Source: CAYJFK01 sp964369475 (GTDB lineage: Bacteria > Bacillota > Clostridia > Oscillospirales > Feifaniaceae). Taken from it: 11,833 nucleotides of DNA. The stretch covers positions 1 to 11,833 of the forward strand of contig CAYJFK010000069.1 of the NCBI GenBank assembly GCA_964369475.1. The letters run 5' to 3'. The notes under the pieces were generated by a model that saw nothing but the letters and a program-made list of their open reading frames with translations, made no database searches and was not told the DNA's origin. This document shows, in pieces, positions 1 through 6,142 of this stretch. The first letter of the stretch is position 1; each line of letters starts with the position of its first letter. The translations under genes were made by a program, and so were the position numbers.

Positions 1-52
1 CAGCTTTAGCTGATTTCTCAGCTTGGAGAAAACGCTTTTTCTCCAAGCTGAG
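1..52 (-). repeat. Dispersed hairpin repeat, partial copy at left edge
   Basis: Bases 17-32 pair with 37-52 to give a 16-bp perfect stem with a 4-nt loop. Bases 1-12 form a second small dyad (CAGCT-TT-AGCTG), probably cut by the window edge. Read on the minus strand, the block aligns over about 50 bases with 2951-3003, including the same order of the two hairpins. One G-C pair in the first stem is swapped to C-G between the copies. It abuts the terminator at 51-75. It is a member of the family described at 2951-3110; the rest of this copy would lie to the left of the window. Confidence 0.75.
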
Positions 53-81
53 GGGCAGACCTACGGTCTGCCCCTTTTTTT
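51..81 (+). terminator. Rho-independent terminator facing right
   Basis: Bases 51-61 pair perfectly with 65-75 (11-bp GC-rich stem, 3-nt loop), followed by a run of T to base 81. The T run is on the plus strand, so it serves a gene to the left of the window. Read from the minus strand, downstream of korC, the hairpin lacks a T tract, so it is a weaker stop for the kor operon. Confidence 0.8.
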
Positions 82-607
82 ATGCTTTACCCATTTCATA
101 TCCTGCATTAAATAATGCGATATTTTTCTCTGCTGCCTTTGGACGGGAGCGCACTATAACTGTCTCCATTTTGTCCTTTGGAAGAATGTCAAGCTTGCCG
201 CACATTATGCCTATGGCAAGAATGTTTGTACTTGTTACTGCACCCATGTCGGAGGCTGTTTTGGCTATCGGGTAGCCAAATTGCGTGCTGTCGCAGGGCT
301 TTTCTTCTATTACCGTGTTGTCGTAGATAAGGGTAACCCCCTTGGGCAGCTTGCCAGCATATCTGTTGTAAGCTATCTCGTGAAGGCATATTACAACGCT
401 TGGGTGCTCGACTTCGGGGAAGTCTATTTCTTCACTGCTCACAATAATATCAGCCTTTGTAAATGTGCCTCTCGTCTCGACACCGTAGGAGGCTACCATT
501 GCGGCATTTAGTCCGCACTCTACCGTTGCCGCTTCCCCTGTCAGCGTGCCGCAAGAGAGCAGCCCCTGACCGCCGACACCCGCAAAAACTATATCCCATC
601 TAATCAT
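80..607 (-). CDS. korC: 2-oxoacid:ferredoxin oxidoreductase, gamma subunit (KorC)
   Basis: Gamma subunit (175 aa) of a CoA-dependent 2-oxoacid:ferredoxin oxidoreductase, a cytoplasmic enzyme that decarboxylates a 2-oxoacid to its acyl-CoA and passes electrons to ferredoxin, or runs in reverse. A GxGGQG nucleotide-fold motif is at residues 10-15 (GVGGQG) and the family sequence SYGVETRGT at 40-48. The length matches stand-alone gamma subunits (about 180 aa). The ATG overlaps the korB stop by 4 bp (ATGA), with a GGAGGG ribosome site 7-8 bases upstream, so the two are probably translationally coupled. It is the last gene of the korDABC operon. The family is clear. The 2-oxoglutarate assignment rests mainly on the alpha subunit and gene order; a branched-chain 2-oxoacid enzyme (Vor) is the main alternative. 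Confidence 0.9.
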   Translation of the reverse strand: MIRWDIVFAGVGGQGLLSCGTLTGEAATVECGLNAAMVASYGVETRGTFTKADIIVSSEEIDFPEVEHPSVVICLHEIAYNRYAGKLPKGVTLIYDNTVIEEKPCDSTQFGYPIAKTASDMGAVTSTNILAIGIMCGKLDILPKDKMETVIVRSRPKAAEKNIALFNAGYEMGKA

Positions 608-1419
608 TTTACACCCTCCTGTACCTTTTCCGACATCTCTGCATAAAGAGTGCTGTAATCCTTCGATGGCATGTCGGACAGTGTGCCCATTATAATCTTG
701 CCCGACAGTTCCTCCGAGCTCATTGTAAGTGCCTTTTGCGGTGTAACACTGCGTGCTCTTATTGCCTTTAGCATATCAACAGGGCCTCCAAGGGCGTTAT
801 TGCGCCCAAAATGAGTGGGACAGGCGGCGATAATCTCGATAAAGGACATACTCTTGCGCTTAATACCCTCGACAATGAGCTTTTTCATGCCGACAGGGTC
901 GTCGGCCGATGCTCTTGCTACAAAGGGAGCGCCTGCCGCTATTGCAAGGGCGCAAATGTCAAATGCTTGCTCGACATGTCCCATGCGGCTCGTCGTTGTG
1001 ACAGAGCCTGTCGGGGTTGTGCCTGAGTATTGACCGCCCGTCATGCCGTAGTTGTAGTTGTTTACCATGATGGCCGTAACATCTACATTGCGGCGACATG
1101 CGTGGATAAAGTGGTTGCCGCCTATCGTGGCGCAGTCGCCGTCGCCCATTAGGACGATTACGTCAAGCGTTGGGTTTGCAAGTTTTACCCCTGTGGCAAA
1201 GGCAAGCGCTCTGCCGTGTGTGCCGTGGAGGGCATTTGTGTTTAGGTAGTCGTCTGCCTTGCCCCAACAGCCTATGCCTGTTACTACTACGGTATTCTCG
1301 AGCGTCATGTCGAGTTCCTCAAATGCACGCACAATAGCGCCGAGCACCGTTCCGTTGCCGCATCCCTTACACCAAAAGAGGGGGAATTTTTCCGTCTTTA
1401 AATAGTCCATGTACTTCAT
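604..1419 (-). CDS. korB: 2-oxoacid:ferredoxin oxidoreductase, beta subunit (KorB)
   Basis: Thiamine-diphosphate-binding beta subunit, 271 aa from the ATG at 1419. That start is chosen because it overlaps the korA stop (ATGA) and has GGAGG just upstream; the open frame continues further upstream, but that part is only korA read in another frame. Visible motifs: FWCKGCGNG near residues 15-23; ALHGTHGRALAFATGVK at 63-79; and the TPP/Mg signature starting MGDGD at 91-95 and running through VNNYNYGMTGGQ at 119-130. The protein forms the catalytic core with KorA and hands electrons to the small ferredoxin-like subunit. The length agrees with four-subunit Kor/Vor enzymes (about 250-290 aa), which have separate beta subunits rather than the fused pyruvate enzyme. 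Confidence 0.92.
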   Translation of the reverse strand: MKYMDYLKTEKFPLFWCKGCGNGTVLGAIVRAFEELDMTLENTVVVTGIGCWGKADDYLNTNALHGTHGRALAFATGVKLANPTLDVIVLMGDGDCATIGGNHFIHACRRNVDVTAIMVNNYNYGMTGGQYSGTTPTGSVTTTSRMGHVEQAFDICALAIAAGAPFVARASADDPVGMKKLIVEGIKRKSMSFIEIIAACPTHFGRNNALGGPVDMLKAIRARSVTPQKALTMSSEELSGKIIMGTLSDMPSKDYSTLYAEMSEKVQEGVK

Positions 1420-2543
1420 TTTGCCACCTCCTCTATTGCCGCTAATATCTCGGTTGGGGTTATTATTAGACTGTCGACACGGTTTACACCGATTACCGGA
1501 ATGTCGGTCGCCTTTTTGACTTCGCCTGCCATCTGCCCTAAGTTCATCTCGGGCACAATTACGGCCTTTTTGCCCTTGCAAATCTCGCCTACAAGCTTCG
1601 AGGGGAATGGCCATACCGTTACGATTTGGAGTAGCCCCACCTTTATTCCCTTTTCCCTTGCCTTTTTCATGGCGGCCTTTGCACTGCGTACCGAACAGCC
1701 GAATGTTACCATAACAATGTCGGCATCATCGAGCATAAATTTGTTTACTATTGTTATATCGTCTATGTATTTTTCGAATTTATCGGTAAAATGACGTACA
1801 AACCGATCTGCATTTGCAGGCACGCCGCATGGTGCTCCCACATTGTCGTGGCCGCTACCGTTTATTCTAAATACATAATCGCCGCCATATGCCGGCATCG
1901 GTGCAACGTCGTAGGGGTGACCTTCGAAGTTGTACAGCTCAAAATCTTCCTTGGCACAGGTCGGGGCGGTGCGGTTTATTATGTCCTCTGCTTTTGGTTC
2001 CCACGGCTCGTATGCCTCCCTCATGTGTCCTACAACTTCGTCTGCGAGAAAGACAACGGGGGTACGGTGACGCTCGGCAAGGTTAAATGCCGTTATCATA
2101 TAGTCGTAGCACTCTTGCACCGACGAGGGGGATATTGCTATTATGCCGTGGTCGCCGTGTGTGCCGTAGCGTGCTTGCATGTAGTCGCCCTGAGCCGGTT
2201 TTGTTGCAAGACCTGTCGATGGGCCTGAGCGCTGGACATTGATTATAACGCAAGGCACTTCCGCCATGACAGCGACTCCTAAGTTTTCCTGCATTAGAGA
2301 AAACCCTGGGCCCGAGGTTGCCGTATAGCTCTTTTTGCCCGAGGCCGATGCGCCGATTATAGCGGCAATAGAGCCAAGTTCGTCCTCCATTTGGACAAAG
2401 ACACCGCCAACTTCGGGCAGCTTACGAGCCGAAATCTCGGCAACTTCCGACGAGGGTGTTATTGGGTACCCTGCAAAAAAGCGCGCGCCAGCAGCTATTG
2501 CGCCCTGCGCCATTGCATCGTTGCCCATTGTAAAAATTTTCAC
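1416..2543 (-). CDS. korA: 2-oxoglutarate:ferredoxin oxidoreductase, alpha subunit (KorA)
   Basis: Alpha subunit, 375 aa, carrying the pyrimidine-binding and transketolase C-terminal-like domains. The start is taken as GTG at 2543: it overlaps the korD stop (GTGA) and has a strong GGAGGTGA site with 7-nt spacing. A longer frame to 2597 would add 18 residues that only duplicate korD coding sequence. Motifs: FAGYPITPSSEVAE at 23-36, ATSGPGFSLMQENLG at 75-89, QRSGPSTGLATKPAQGD at 104-120, YGTHGDHG at 126-133, then SSVQECYDYM and DEVVGHMREAYEP. The wording of these motifs resembles the 2-oxoglutarate (KorA) branch more than VorB or PorA, so 2-oxoglutarate is the best-supported substrate. In anaerobes this reaction commonly links succinyl-CoA and 2-oxoglutarate for glutamate synthesis. 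Substrate choice cannot be settled from sequence alone. Confidence 0.88.
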   Translation of the reverse strand: MKIFTMGNDAMAQGAIAAGARFFAGYPITPSSEVAEISARKLPEVGGVFVQMEDELGSIAAIIGASASGKKSYTATSGPGFSLMQENLGVAVMAEVPCVIINVQRSGPSTGLATKPAQGDYMQARYGTHGDHGIIAISPSSVQECYDYMITAFNLAERHRTPVVFLADEVVGHMREAYEPWEPKAEDIINRTAPTCAKEDFELYNFEGHPYDVAPMPAYGGDYVFRINGSGHDNVGAPCGVPANADRFVRHFTDKFEKYIDDITIVNKFMLDDADIVMVTFGCSVRSAKAAMKKAREKGIKVGLLQIVTVWPFPSKLVGEICKGKKAVIVPEMNLGQMAGEVKKATDIPVIGVNRVDSLIITPTEILAAIEEVAK

Positions 2544-2728
2544 TTTTTTGTCACCTCCAGAGCAAAATCGGGACAGCGTAGTACGCACATATTGCACCCG
2601 ATGCAGTCTGCCTCCCTTGTCGGGGTCGGGATGTGCTCGCCGTCAAAATCGAATACATTCTTTGGGCAATAGCCTTCGCACATACCGCACGCTTTGCACC
2701 ACTTTTGGTTGATCTCAATCTTGAACAT
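2540..2728 (-). CDS. korD: 2-oxoacid:ferredoxin oxidoreductase, delta (2[4Fe-4S] ferredoxin) subunit (KorD)
   Basis: Small 62-aa ferredoxin-type subunit with two complete 4Fe-4S binding motifs: CKACGMCEGYCP (residues 11-22) and CIGCNMCVLRCP (42-53), both of the form CxxCxxCxxxCP. It carries electrons from the TPP/alpha-beta catalytic core to soluble ferredoxin. It is the first gene of the operon. The ATG at 2728 is preceded by AAGGAGG with good spacing, and the stop overlaps the korA GTG start. It has no long extensions, so it is the usual minimal delta subunit of four-gene enzymes. The opposite-strand reading frame here has no support. Confidence 0.9.
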   Translation of the reverse strand: MFKIEINQKWCKACGMCEGYCPKNVFDFDGEHIPTPTREADCIGCNMCVLRCPDFALEVTKK

Positions 2729-2805
2729 ATAGTGCCTCCTTTTTTAATTTTGAAATTTGATGTATGTCTAAAAAATTAAACACATAAATAGATTTATCTA
2801 TACAC

Positions 2806-2834
2806 AGTATAGCAAACTAATTTGCAAATTGCAA
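2806..2834 (-). promoter_or_regulatory. kor operon promoter
   Basis: On the minus strand, TTGCAA (2829-2834) and TATACT (2806-2811) are separated by exactly 17 bases. The predicted start is near 2799, giving a leader of about 70 nt before korD. The -10 box lies inside a 15-bp dyad, CTATAC-ACA-GTATAG (2798-2812), that could be an operator. Thirteen of those bases are identical to sequence at the DUF1700/padR promoter. Confidence 0.7.
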
Positions 2835-2916
2835 TGCATTATCATATAAAAATAGAGGCTTTTTTTCGGTGATTTCAACAAAAGAGTGCTGTGGCAAAAT
2901 TCCCTCTTTAACTATG

Positions 2917-2945
2917 TTGTATTTTCAACCGTCATGCATTATAAT
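2917..2945 (+). promoter_or_regulatory. Promoter for the threonine aldolase gene
   Basis: TTGTAT (2917-2922) and a perfect TATAAT (2940-2945) with 17-base spacing. The predicted start near 2952 falls at the first base of the hairpin repeat, so the mRNA would carry a leader of about 200 nt made largely of that repeat. The -10 overlaps the left direct repeat that flanks the element. Confidence 0.65.
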
Positions 2946-2950
2946 AATTA

Positions 2951-3110
2951 TCAGGTTGGATAAAAAGTGTTTTCTCCAACCTGAGAAAATCAGCAAAGCT
3001 GATTTTAACGCCCTCGGGGGCGGGAATTTAACGCCAGAGGGCACCCTGATGGTGCCCCCTCGCCGCTCCCCCTCCTTCCGAAGGGACTTAATTTCAGGTT
3101 TTTCTCGGGC
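2951..3110 (+). repeat. Hairpin-rich mosaic repeat (MITE/REP-like), complete copy
   Basis: Non-coding block with four consecutive hairpins: 2951-2965/2970-2984 (15 positions, one mismatch), 2986-2994/2998-3006 (9 bp perfect), 3009-3013/3018-3022 (5 bp) and 3039-3045/3051-3057 (7 bp). A CT-rich tail follows at about 3054-3105. The first two hairpins recur in opposite orientation at 1-52, and the tail recurs in opposite orientation at 11781-11833. The block is flanked by ATAATAATTATCAG (2941-2954) and ATAATAACTATCAG (3111-3124), which match at 13 of 14 bases and look like a target duplication. No transposase is encoded inside, so any movement would be in trans. It sits between the promoter and start codon of the threonine aldolase gene. 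Confidence 0.75.
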
Positions 3111-3151
3111 ATAATAACTATCAGCGACTATAAAAATAAAAGGAGAGTAAT

Positions 3152-4174
3152 ATGTACAGTTTTACAAACGATTACAGCGAAACTTGCCATCCTAACATTA
3201 TAAAGGCTCTTTCCGAGGCGACAGCACAGTATACAGGCTATGGGCTTGACACATTTAGCAGTAGCGCATCGGATAAAATCCGCAAGGAATGCGGCGTTCC
3301 AGATGCCGACATTCACTACATAGCAGGCGGCACGCTTACAAATACCCTTGCAATTTCCTCCTTTCTACGCCCTCATCAGGCGGCAATATCGGCCGATACA
3401 GGGCACATTAATGTCCACGAAACAGGCTCTGTCGAGGCTACGGGGCACAAAATTTTAACAATGCCATCGCCTGATGGCAAGCTAACATGCGAAATGGTGC
3501 AAAAGGTGCTCGACATTCACGGGGACGACGAGCATATGGTAATGCCTAAGCTTGTCTACATATCAAACTCGACCGAGCTTGGCACGATATACAAAAAGAG
3601 CGAGCTTGAAGCATTATCGGCACTTTGCAAAGAGAAGAATTTGTACTTCTTCTTGGACGGCGCTCGCCTTGGCTCTGCTCTTACTTGCGCAGAGAACGAC
3701 GTGACAATGGCAGACATAGCACGCCTTACAGACAGCTTTTACATAGGCGGCACAAAGAACGGTGCAATGCTCGGCGAGGCGCTCGTTATAACAAACAACA
3801 AGCTAAAAGAGGACTTCCGCTACCTATACAAGCAAAGAGGCGCTATGATGGCAAAGGGCTGGATTACAGGCCTTCAGTTTGACGTACTATTCGAGGACGG
3901 CCTTTTCTACAAGCTCGCTCGTCATGAAAACGAAGTGGCGGCATATATCGCAAAGTCACTCGAAGAAATGGGAGCCGAAATGTTTGCTAAGTCGCCTACA
4001 AATCAGCAGTTCTTAGTGCTTCCCAATGCGGCAATAGAGGAGCTAAAGAAGGATTTCTCCTTTGCGATATGGGAAGCCGGCGCACAAAAGAGCGCAATAA
4101 GGCTTGTTTCTTCTTGGGCGACACCAATGGAGCAGGCAGAAAAGCTTGTTGCCAAGATTAAGTCGCTTATATAG
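3152..4174 (+). CDS. ltaE: L-threonine aldolase, low specificity (beta-eliminating lyase family)
   Basis: PLP enzyme of fold type I, 340 aa, which is typical of the family. It cleaves L-threonine or L-allo-threonine to glycine and acetaldehyde in the cytoplasm. Visible features: the N-terminal FTNDYSE found in short threonine aldolases; AGGTLTNTLAIS (58-69), the cofactor phosphate region; DTGHINVHETG (82-92), whose His stacks on PLP; FLDGARLG (167-174) with the PLP-binding Asp; and YIGGTKNGA (197-205) with the Schiff-base Lys at about 202. The ATG at 3152 follows AAAAGGAGAG with good spacing. It is transcribed alone, and a DUF1622 gene converges on it only 15 bp after its stop with no obvious terminator between. 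Serine hydroxymethyltransferase is excluded by length and motifs; other beta-eliminating lyases such as tryptophanase are much longer. Confidence 0.9.
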   Translation: MYSFTNDYSETCHPNIIKALSEATAQYTGYGLDTFSSSASDKIRKECGVPDADIHYIAGGTLTNTLAISSFLRPHQAAISADTGHINVHETGSVEATGHKILTMPSPDGKLTCEMVQKVLDIHGDDEHMVMPKLVYISNSTELGTIYKKSELEALSALCKEKNLYFFLDGARLGSALTCAENDVTMADIARLTDSFYIGGTKNGAMLGEALVITNNKLKEDFRYLYKQRGAMMAKGWITGLQFDVLFEDGLFYKLARHENEVAAYIAKSLEEMGAEMFAKSPTNQQFLVLPNAAIEELKKDFSFAIWEAGAQKSAIRLVSSWATPMEQAEKLVAKIKSLI

Positions 4175-4189
4175 ATTATAGGTATCGCC

Positions 4190-4525
4190 CTAACCGTGTT
4201 TTGCTTTGTTTGCTGTGTGCATTTCGAAGTGTATCATAAAGGAGAGCAGGGCACGAAGCACAATAACTGCACCCAAAATGTAGAGCTCGTCAAGGCTTTG
4301 TATTAGCAGTGTTTTAAGTATCTCTGCCGCCATTTTAAATTCGAGCCCCGTTGCAAGCCCGTCGGCAAGCTCGAATTTTATATCGTACTGCTTTTTTAGC
4401 ACATGCACGGCAATGTAGTGCACAAAGCCTTTTATTGCAGTTATGCAAACGACAAAGACACCTACGAGCTCTATCGAAGTTATGATATAGGGCAGTATTC
4501 CCTCTAATATATGTTCCAGAAACAT
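4190..4525 (-). CDS. DUF1622 family membrane protein
   Basis: Small membrane protein, 111 aa from the ATG at 4525, chosen because GGAGGT lies 4-5 bases upstream; the frame extends to 4636, but that would run through the divergent intergenic region and the start of the next gene. Two hydrophobic stretches are seen, about residues 9-41 and 73-99. Between and into the second lies the DUF1622 hallmark, here ADGLATGLEFKMAAEILKT (54-72), followed by VIVLRALLSFMIHFEM (87-102). The function of the family is unknown; a bacterial inner-membrane role is all that can be said. It is divergent from the C-S lyase gene (73-bp gap) and convergent with the threonine aldolase gene. Confidence 0.8.
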   Translation of the reverse strand: MFLEHILEGILPYIITSIELVGVFVVCITAIKGFVHYIAVHVLKKQYDIKFELADGLATGLEFKMAAEILKTLLIQSLDELYILGAVIVLRALLSFMIHFEMHTANKAKHG

Positions 4526-4598
4526 AGAGACCTCCAAAAAAGATTCTTTCTTATAATTATGGCTATTTCTGACTTTATAATTCGAAGGAGATGAAAAA

Positions 4599-5780
4599 AT
4601 GTATAATTTTGACAGACCGATAAAGAGAAGCGGCACAAACTCCTACAAGTGGGACAGCAATATGAGGCTATACGGCACGGAAGATGTGCTCCCCATGTGG
4701 ACTGCCGACATGGATTTTCGTTGTGCCGATCCTCTTATAGAGGCATTTAAGGCAAGGGTCGAACATGGCATATTTGGATATACTCAAAGAGATGCTAAGT
4801 ATTTCGACATTATTGCCTCGTGGCTAAAGCGTCGTTTTGGGTTTGAAGTTTCGAAAGAAGATATTGGCTTTTGCCCTCCCGGTGTTATACCTGCCCTTAG
4901 CTTTTTAATAGACATTCTAACCGAAAAGGGCGACAGTATTATAATTCACATGCCAAACTACGATTCCCTTTTCGACATTGTAGGCGCCAAGGACAGAGTG
5001 CTTGTTAAAAGTCAGCTCGTTAAAAAGAATGGCAGCTACGAGATAGATTTCGAGCAGTTCGAGGCGCAGATAATCGAGTCCAAGCCACGTATGATGATAT
5101 TCTGCTCCCCCCACAATCCGACAGGTCGTGTTTGGAGGGAGGACGAGCTTAACAAGATTAGCGAGCTTTGCAATAAGTACGACATTTGGGTCGTCTCGGA
5201 CGAGGTTCACTGCGACATTGTAAGAGAGGGCGTAACTCACATTCCTATGGGTATGGTAGAGGGCATGAGGGAGCGAAGTGTTACCATGATGTCGCCAAAT
5301 AAGTCCTTTAACGTGGCAGGGCTTGCGAGTGCTTCTATTATAATTCCAAACGAGTGGCTAATGAAGGAATATAAAAAGGCGCTGTCGACAATTGCGACAA
5401 CGCTCGACAATGTATTTGCCACAATAGGAATTGACGTGCTATACGGCGATCCCGATTGCGAGATTTGGCTTGAGGAGGTTAACAAGTATATAGAAGAAGT
5501 TTTAGACTATGCTGTTACCTATATAAAAGATAACATTCCCGAGGTAAAGACGCACAAGCCGGAAGGCACATATCTAATGTGGCTCGATTTCTCCGATATG
5601 GGCTTTGACAAGGATAGCCTTAGGGAGTTTCTTGTTAAAGAGGCAAAGCTTGGATTTATCTTTGGTCACGAGTTTGGCGAGGGCTACGAAGCCTTTGCCA
5701 GAATGAACGCCGCTTGCACAAAAGCGACCATGACAGAGGCAATGACAAGGCTTGAATCTGCTGTTAAGGCGAGGAGATAG
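4599..5780 (+). CDS. patB: MalY/PatB-family PLP-dependent C-S (cystathionine beta-) lyase
   Basis: Fold type I aminotransferase-like enzyme of 393 aa, normal for MalY/PatB. Members split the C-S bond of cystathionine or cysteine conjugates, giving pyruvate, ammonia and a thiol or H2S; some are annotated simply as aminotransferases. Features: RSGTNSYKWD at 10-19 and LPMWTADMDF at 31-40, the characteristic N-terminus of this subgroup; GYTQRD (60-65); SPHNPTGRVW (170-179) with the PLP-ring Asn; SDEVHCD (200-206) with the PLP-nitrogen Asp; and SPNKSFNVAGLA (232-243) with the Schiff-base Lys at 235. The ATG at 4599 follows AAGGAG with an 8-nt spacer. It is followed by a terminator at 5891-5922. 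Nothing suggests an operon partner. The substrate is not determinable here; the gene symbol is by family. Confidence 0.85.
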   Translation: MYNFDRPIKRSGTNSYKWDSNMRLYGTEDVLPMWTADMDFRCADPLIEAFKARVEHGIFGYTQRDAKYFDIIASWLKRRFGFEVSKEDIGFCPPGVIPALSFLIDILTEKGDSIIIHMPNYDSLFDIVGAKDRVLVKSQLVKKNGSYEIDFEQFEAQIIESKPRMMIFCSPHNPTGRVWREDELNKISELCNKYDIWVVSDEVHCDIVREGVTHIPMGMVEGMRERSVTMMSPNKSFNVAGLASASIIIPNEWLMKEYKKALSTIATTLDNVFATIGIDVLYGDPDCEIWLEEVNKYIEEVLDYAVTYIKDNIPEVKTHKPEGTYLMWLDFSDMGFDKDSLREFLVKEAKLGFIFGHEFGEGYEAFARMNAACTKATMTEAMTRLESAVKARR

Positions 5781-5890
5781 AGACCGTTAAACTTGTCTTT
5801 AAGGGTTGCGGAAAAAATGTTTTCCATGCCTAATTCTATCTTTTTTTCTCAAAATTTGCAAAAAATAGTTTTATCAAGTTTAAATAATCT

Positions 5891-5922
5891 TACCGCTGCG
5901 ATCATTCGCAGCGGTATTTTTT
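5891..5922 (+). terminator. Rho-independent terminator of the C-S lyase gene
   Basis: Bases 5891-5901 pair perfectly with 5906-5916 (11 bp, loop TCAT), followed by six T residues. It lies about 110 bases after the C-S lyase stop codon. Confidence 0.9.
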
Positions 5923-6030
5923 ATTGCAGTTCGCTAAAATATACCAAAAGTGAGAACTTTTTACTGTTTTTGTGCAATGTTAACAAAAAGAAATAGTGTT
6001 TTTAGTGCAATATAGTCAGGAATTTTTTAA

Positions 6031-6048
6031 AAAATATTGCAATATTTT
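6031..6048. promoter_or_regulatory. 18-bp perfect palindrome upstream of VTC gene
   Basis: AAAATATTGCAATATTTT is its own reverse complement. It ends about 20 bases upstream of the extended -10 at 6069. It could be a regulator site, but in AT-rich intergenic DNA chance is also possible. A partial match (AATATTGCAAT) occurs at 8864-8874 in another promoter region. Confidence 0.35.
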
Positions 6049-6068
6049 ACCACTTTCGCACATTATTA

Positions 6069-6077
6069 TGGTACAAT
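6069..6077 (+). promoter_or_regulatory. Possible extended -10 promoter for the VTC-DUF4956 pair
   Basis: TGGTACAAT has the TGn extension before a -10-like TACAAT. No convincing -35 is seen at the expected distance. The predicted start would be near 6084, leaving a leader of about 60 nt before the ATG at 6143. Confidence 0.45.
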
Positions 6078-6142
6078 GTAAAATCTGTGTAAAAAACAGC
6101 TTAAACAGAATTTTACAAATTATATAATAAAGGAGAAAGATT

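Larger units (their letters stand above)
5781..6142. other. Intergenic region between C-S lyase and VTC gene
   Basis: No credible gene. It holds the terminator at 5891-5922, an AT-rich stretch, an 18-bp perfect palindrome at 6031-6048, and a possible extended -10 box at 6069-6077. A 67-codon open frame from 5793 runs straight through the terminator and has no ribosome site or recognisable protein character. Confidence 0.6.

Noticed and set aside
1420..1614. 65-residue N-terminal extension of korB
   Set aside because: It is entirely korA sequence read in another frame; the ATGA overlap start with its ribosome site and the family length fit 1419 instead.
1791..2228. 145-codon plus-strand frame opposite korA
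   Set aside because: It lies wholly antisense to a clear korA coding sequence, and the product is Cys- and Val-rich low-quality sequence with no family character.
1416..2543. VorB (branched-chain 2-oxoacid) or PorA (pyruvate) alpha subunit
   Set aside because: The SGPGFSLMQENLG, RSGPSTG and YGTHGDHG motifs resemble KorA more closely. Not fully excluded, because substrate is not encoded in a single motif.
2869..3114. 81-codon open frame across the repeat element
   Set aside because: It starts upstream of the predicted promoter, has no good ribosome site, and most of it translates the hairpin repeat.
4576..4581. TATAAT as the -10 of the C-S lyase gene
   Set aside because: A start about 7 bases downstream would fall on the AAGGAG ribosome site at 4585-4590, and no good -35 is present at the right distance.
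4526..4636. 37-residue N-terminal extension of the DUF1622 protein
   Set aside because: It would cover the divergent intergenic region and the start of the C-S lyase gene; the ATG at 4525 has a GGAGGT site.
5793..5996. 67-codon open frame after the C-S lyase
   Set aside because: It reads straight through the strong terminator at 5891-5922, has no ribosome site, and its composition looks like translated AT-rich intergenic DNA.
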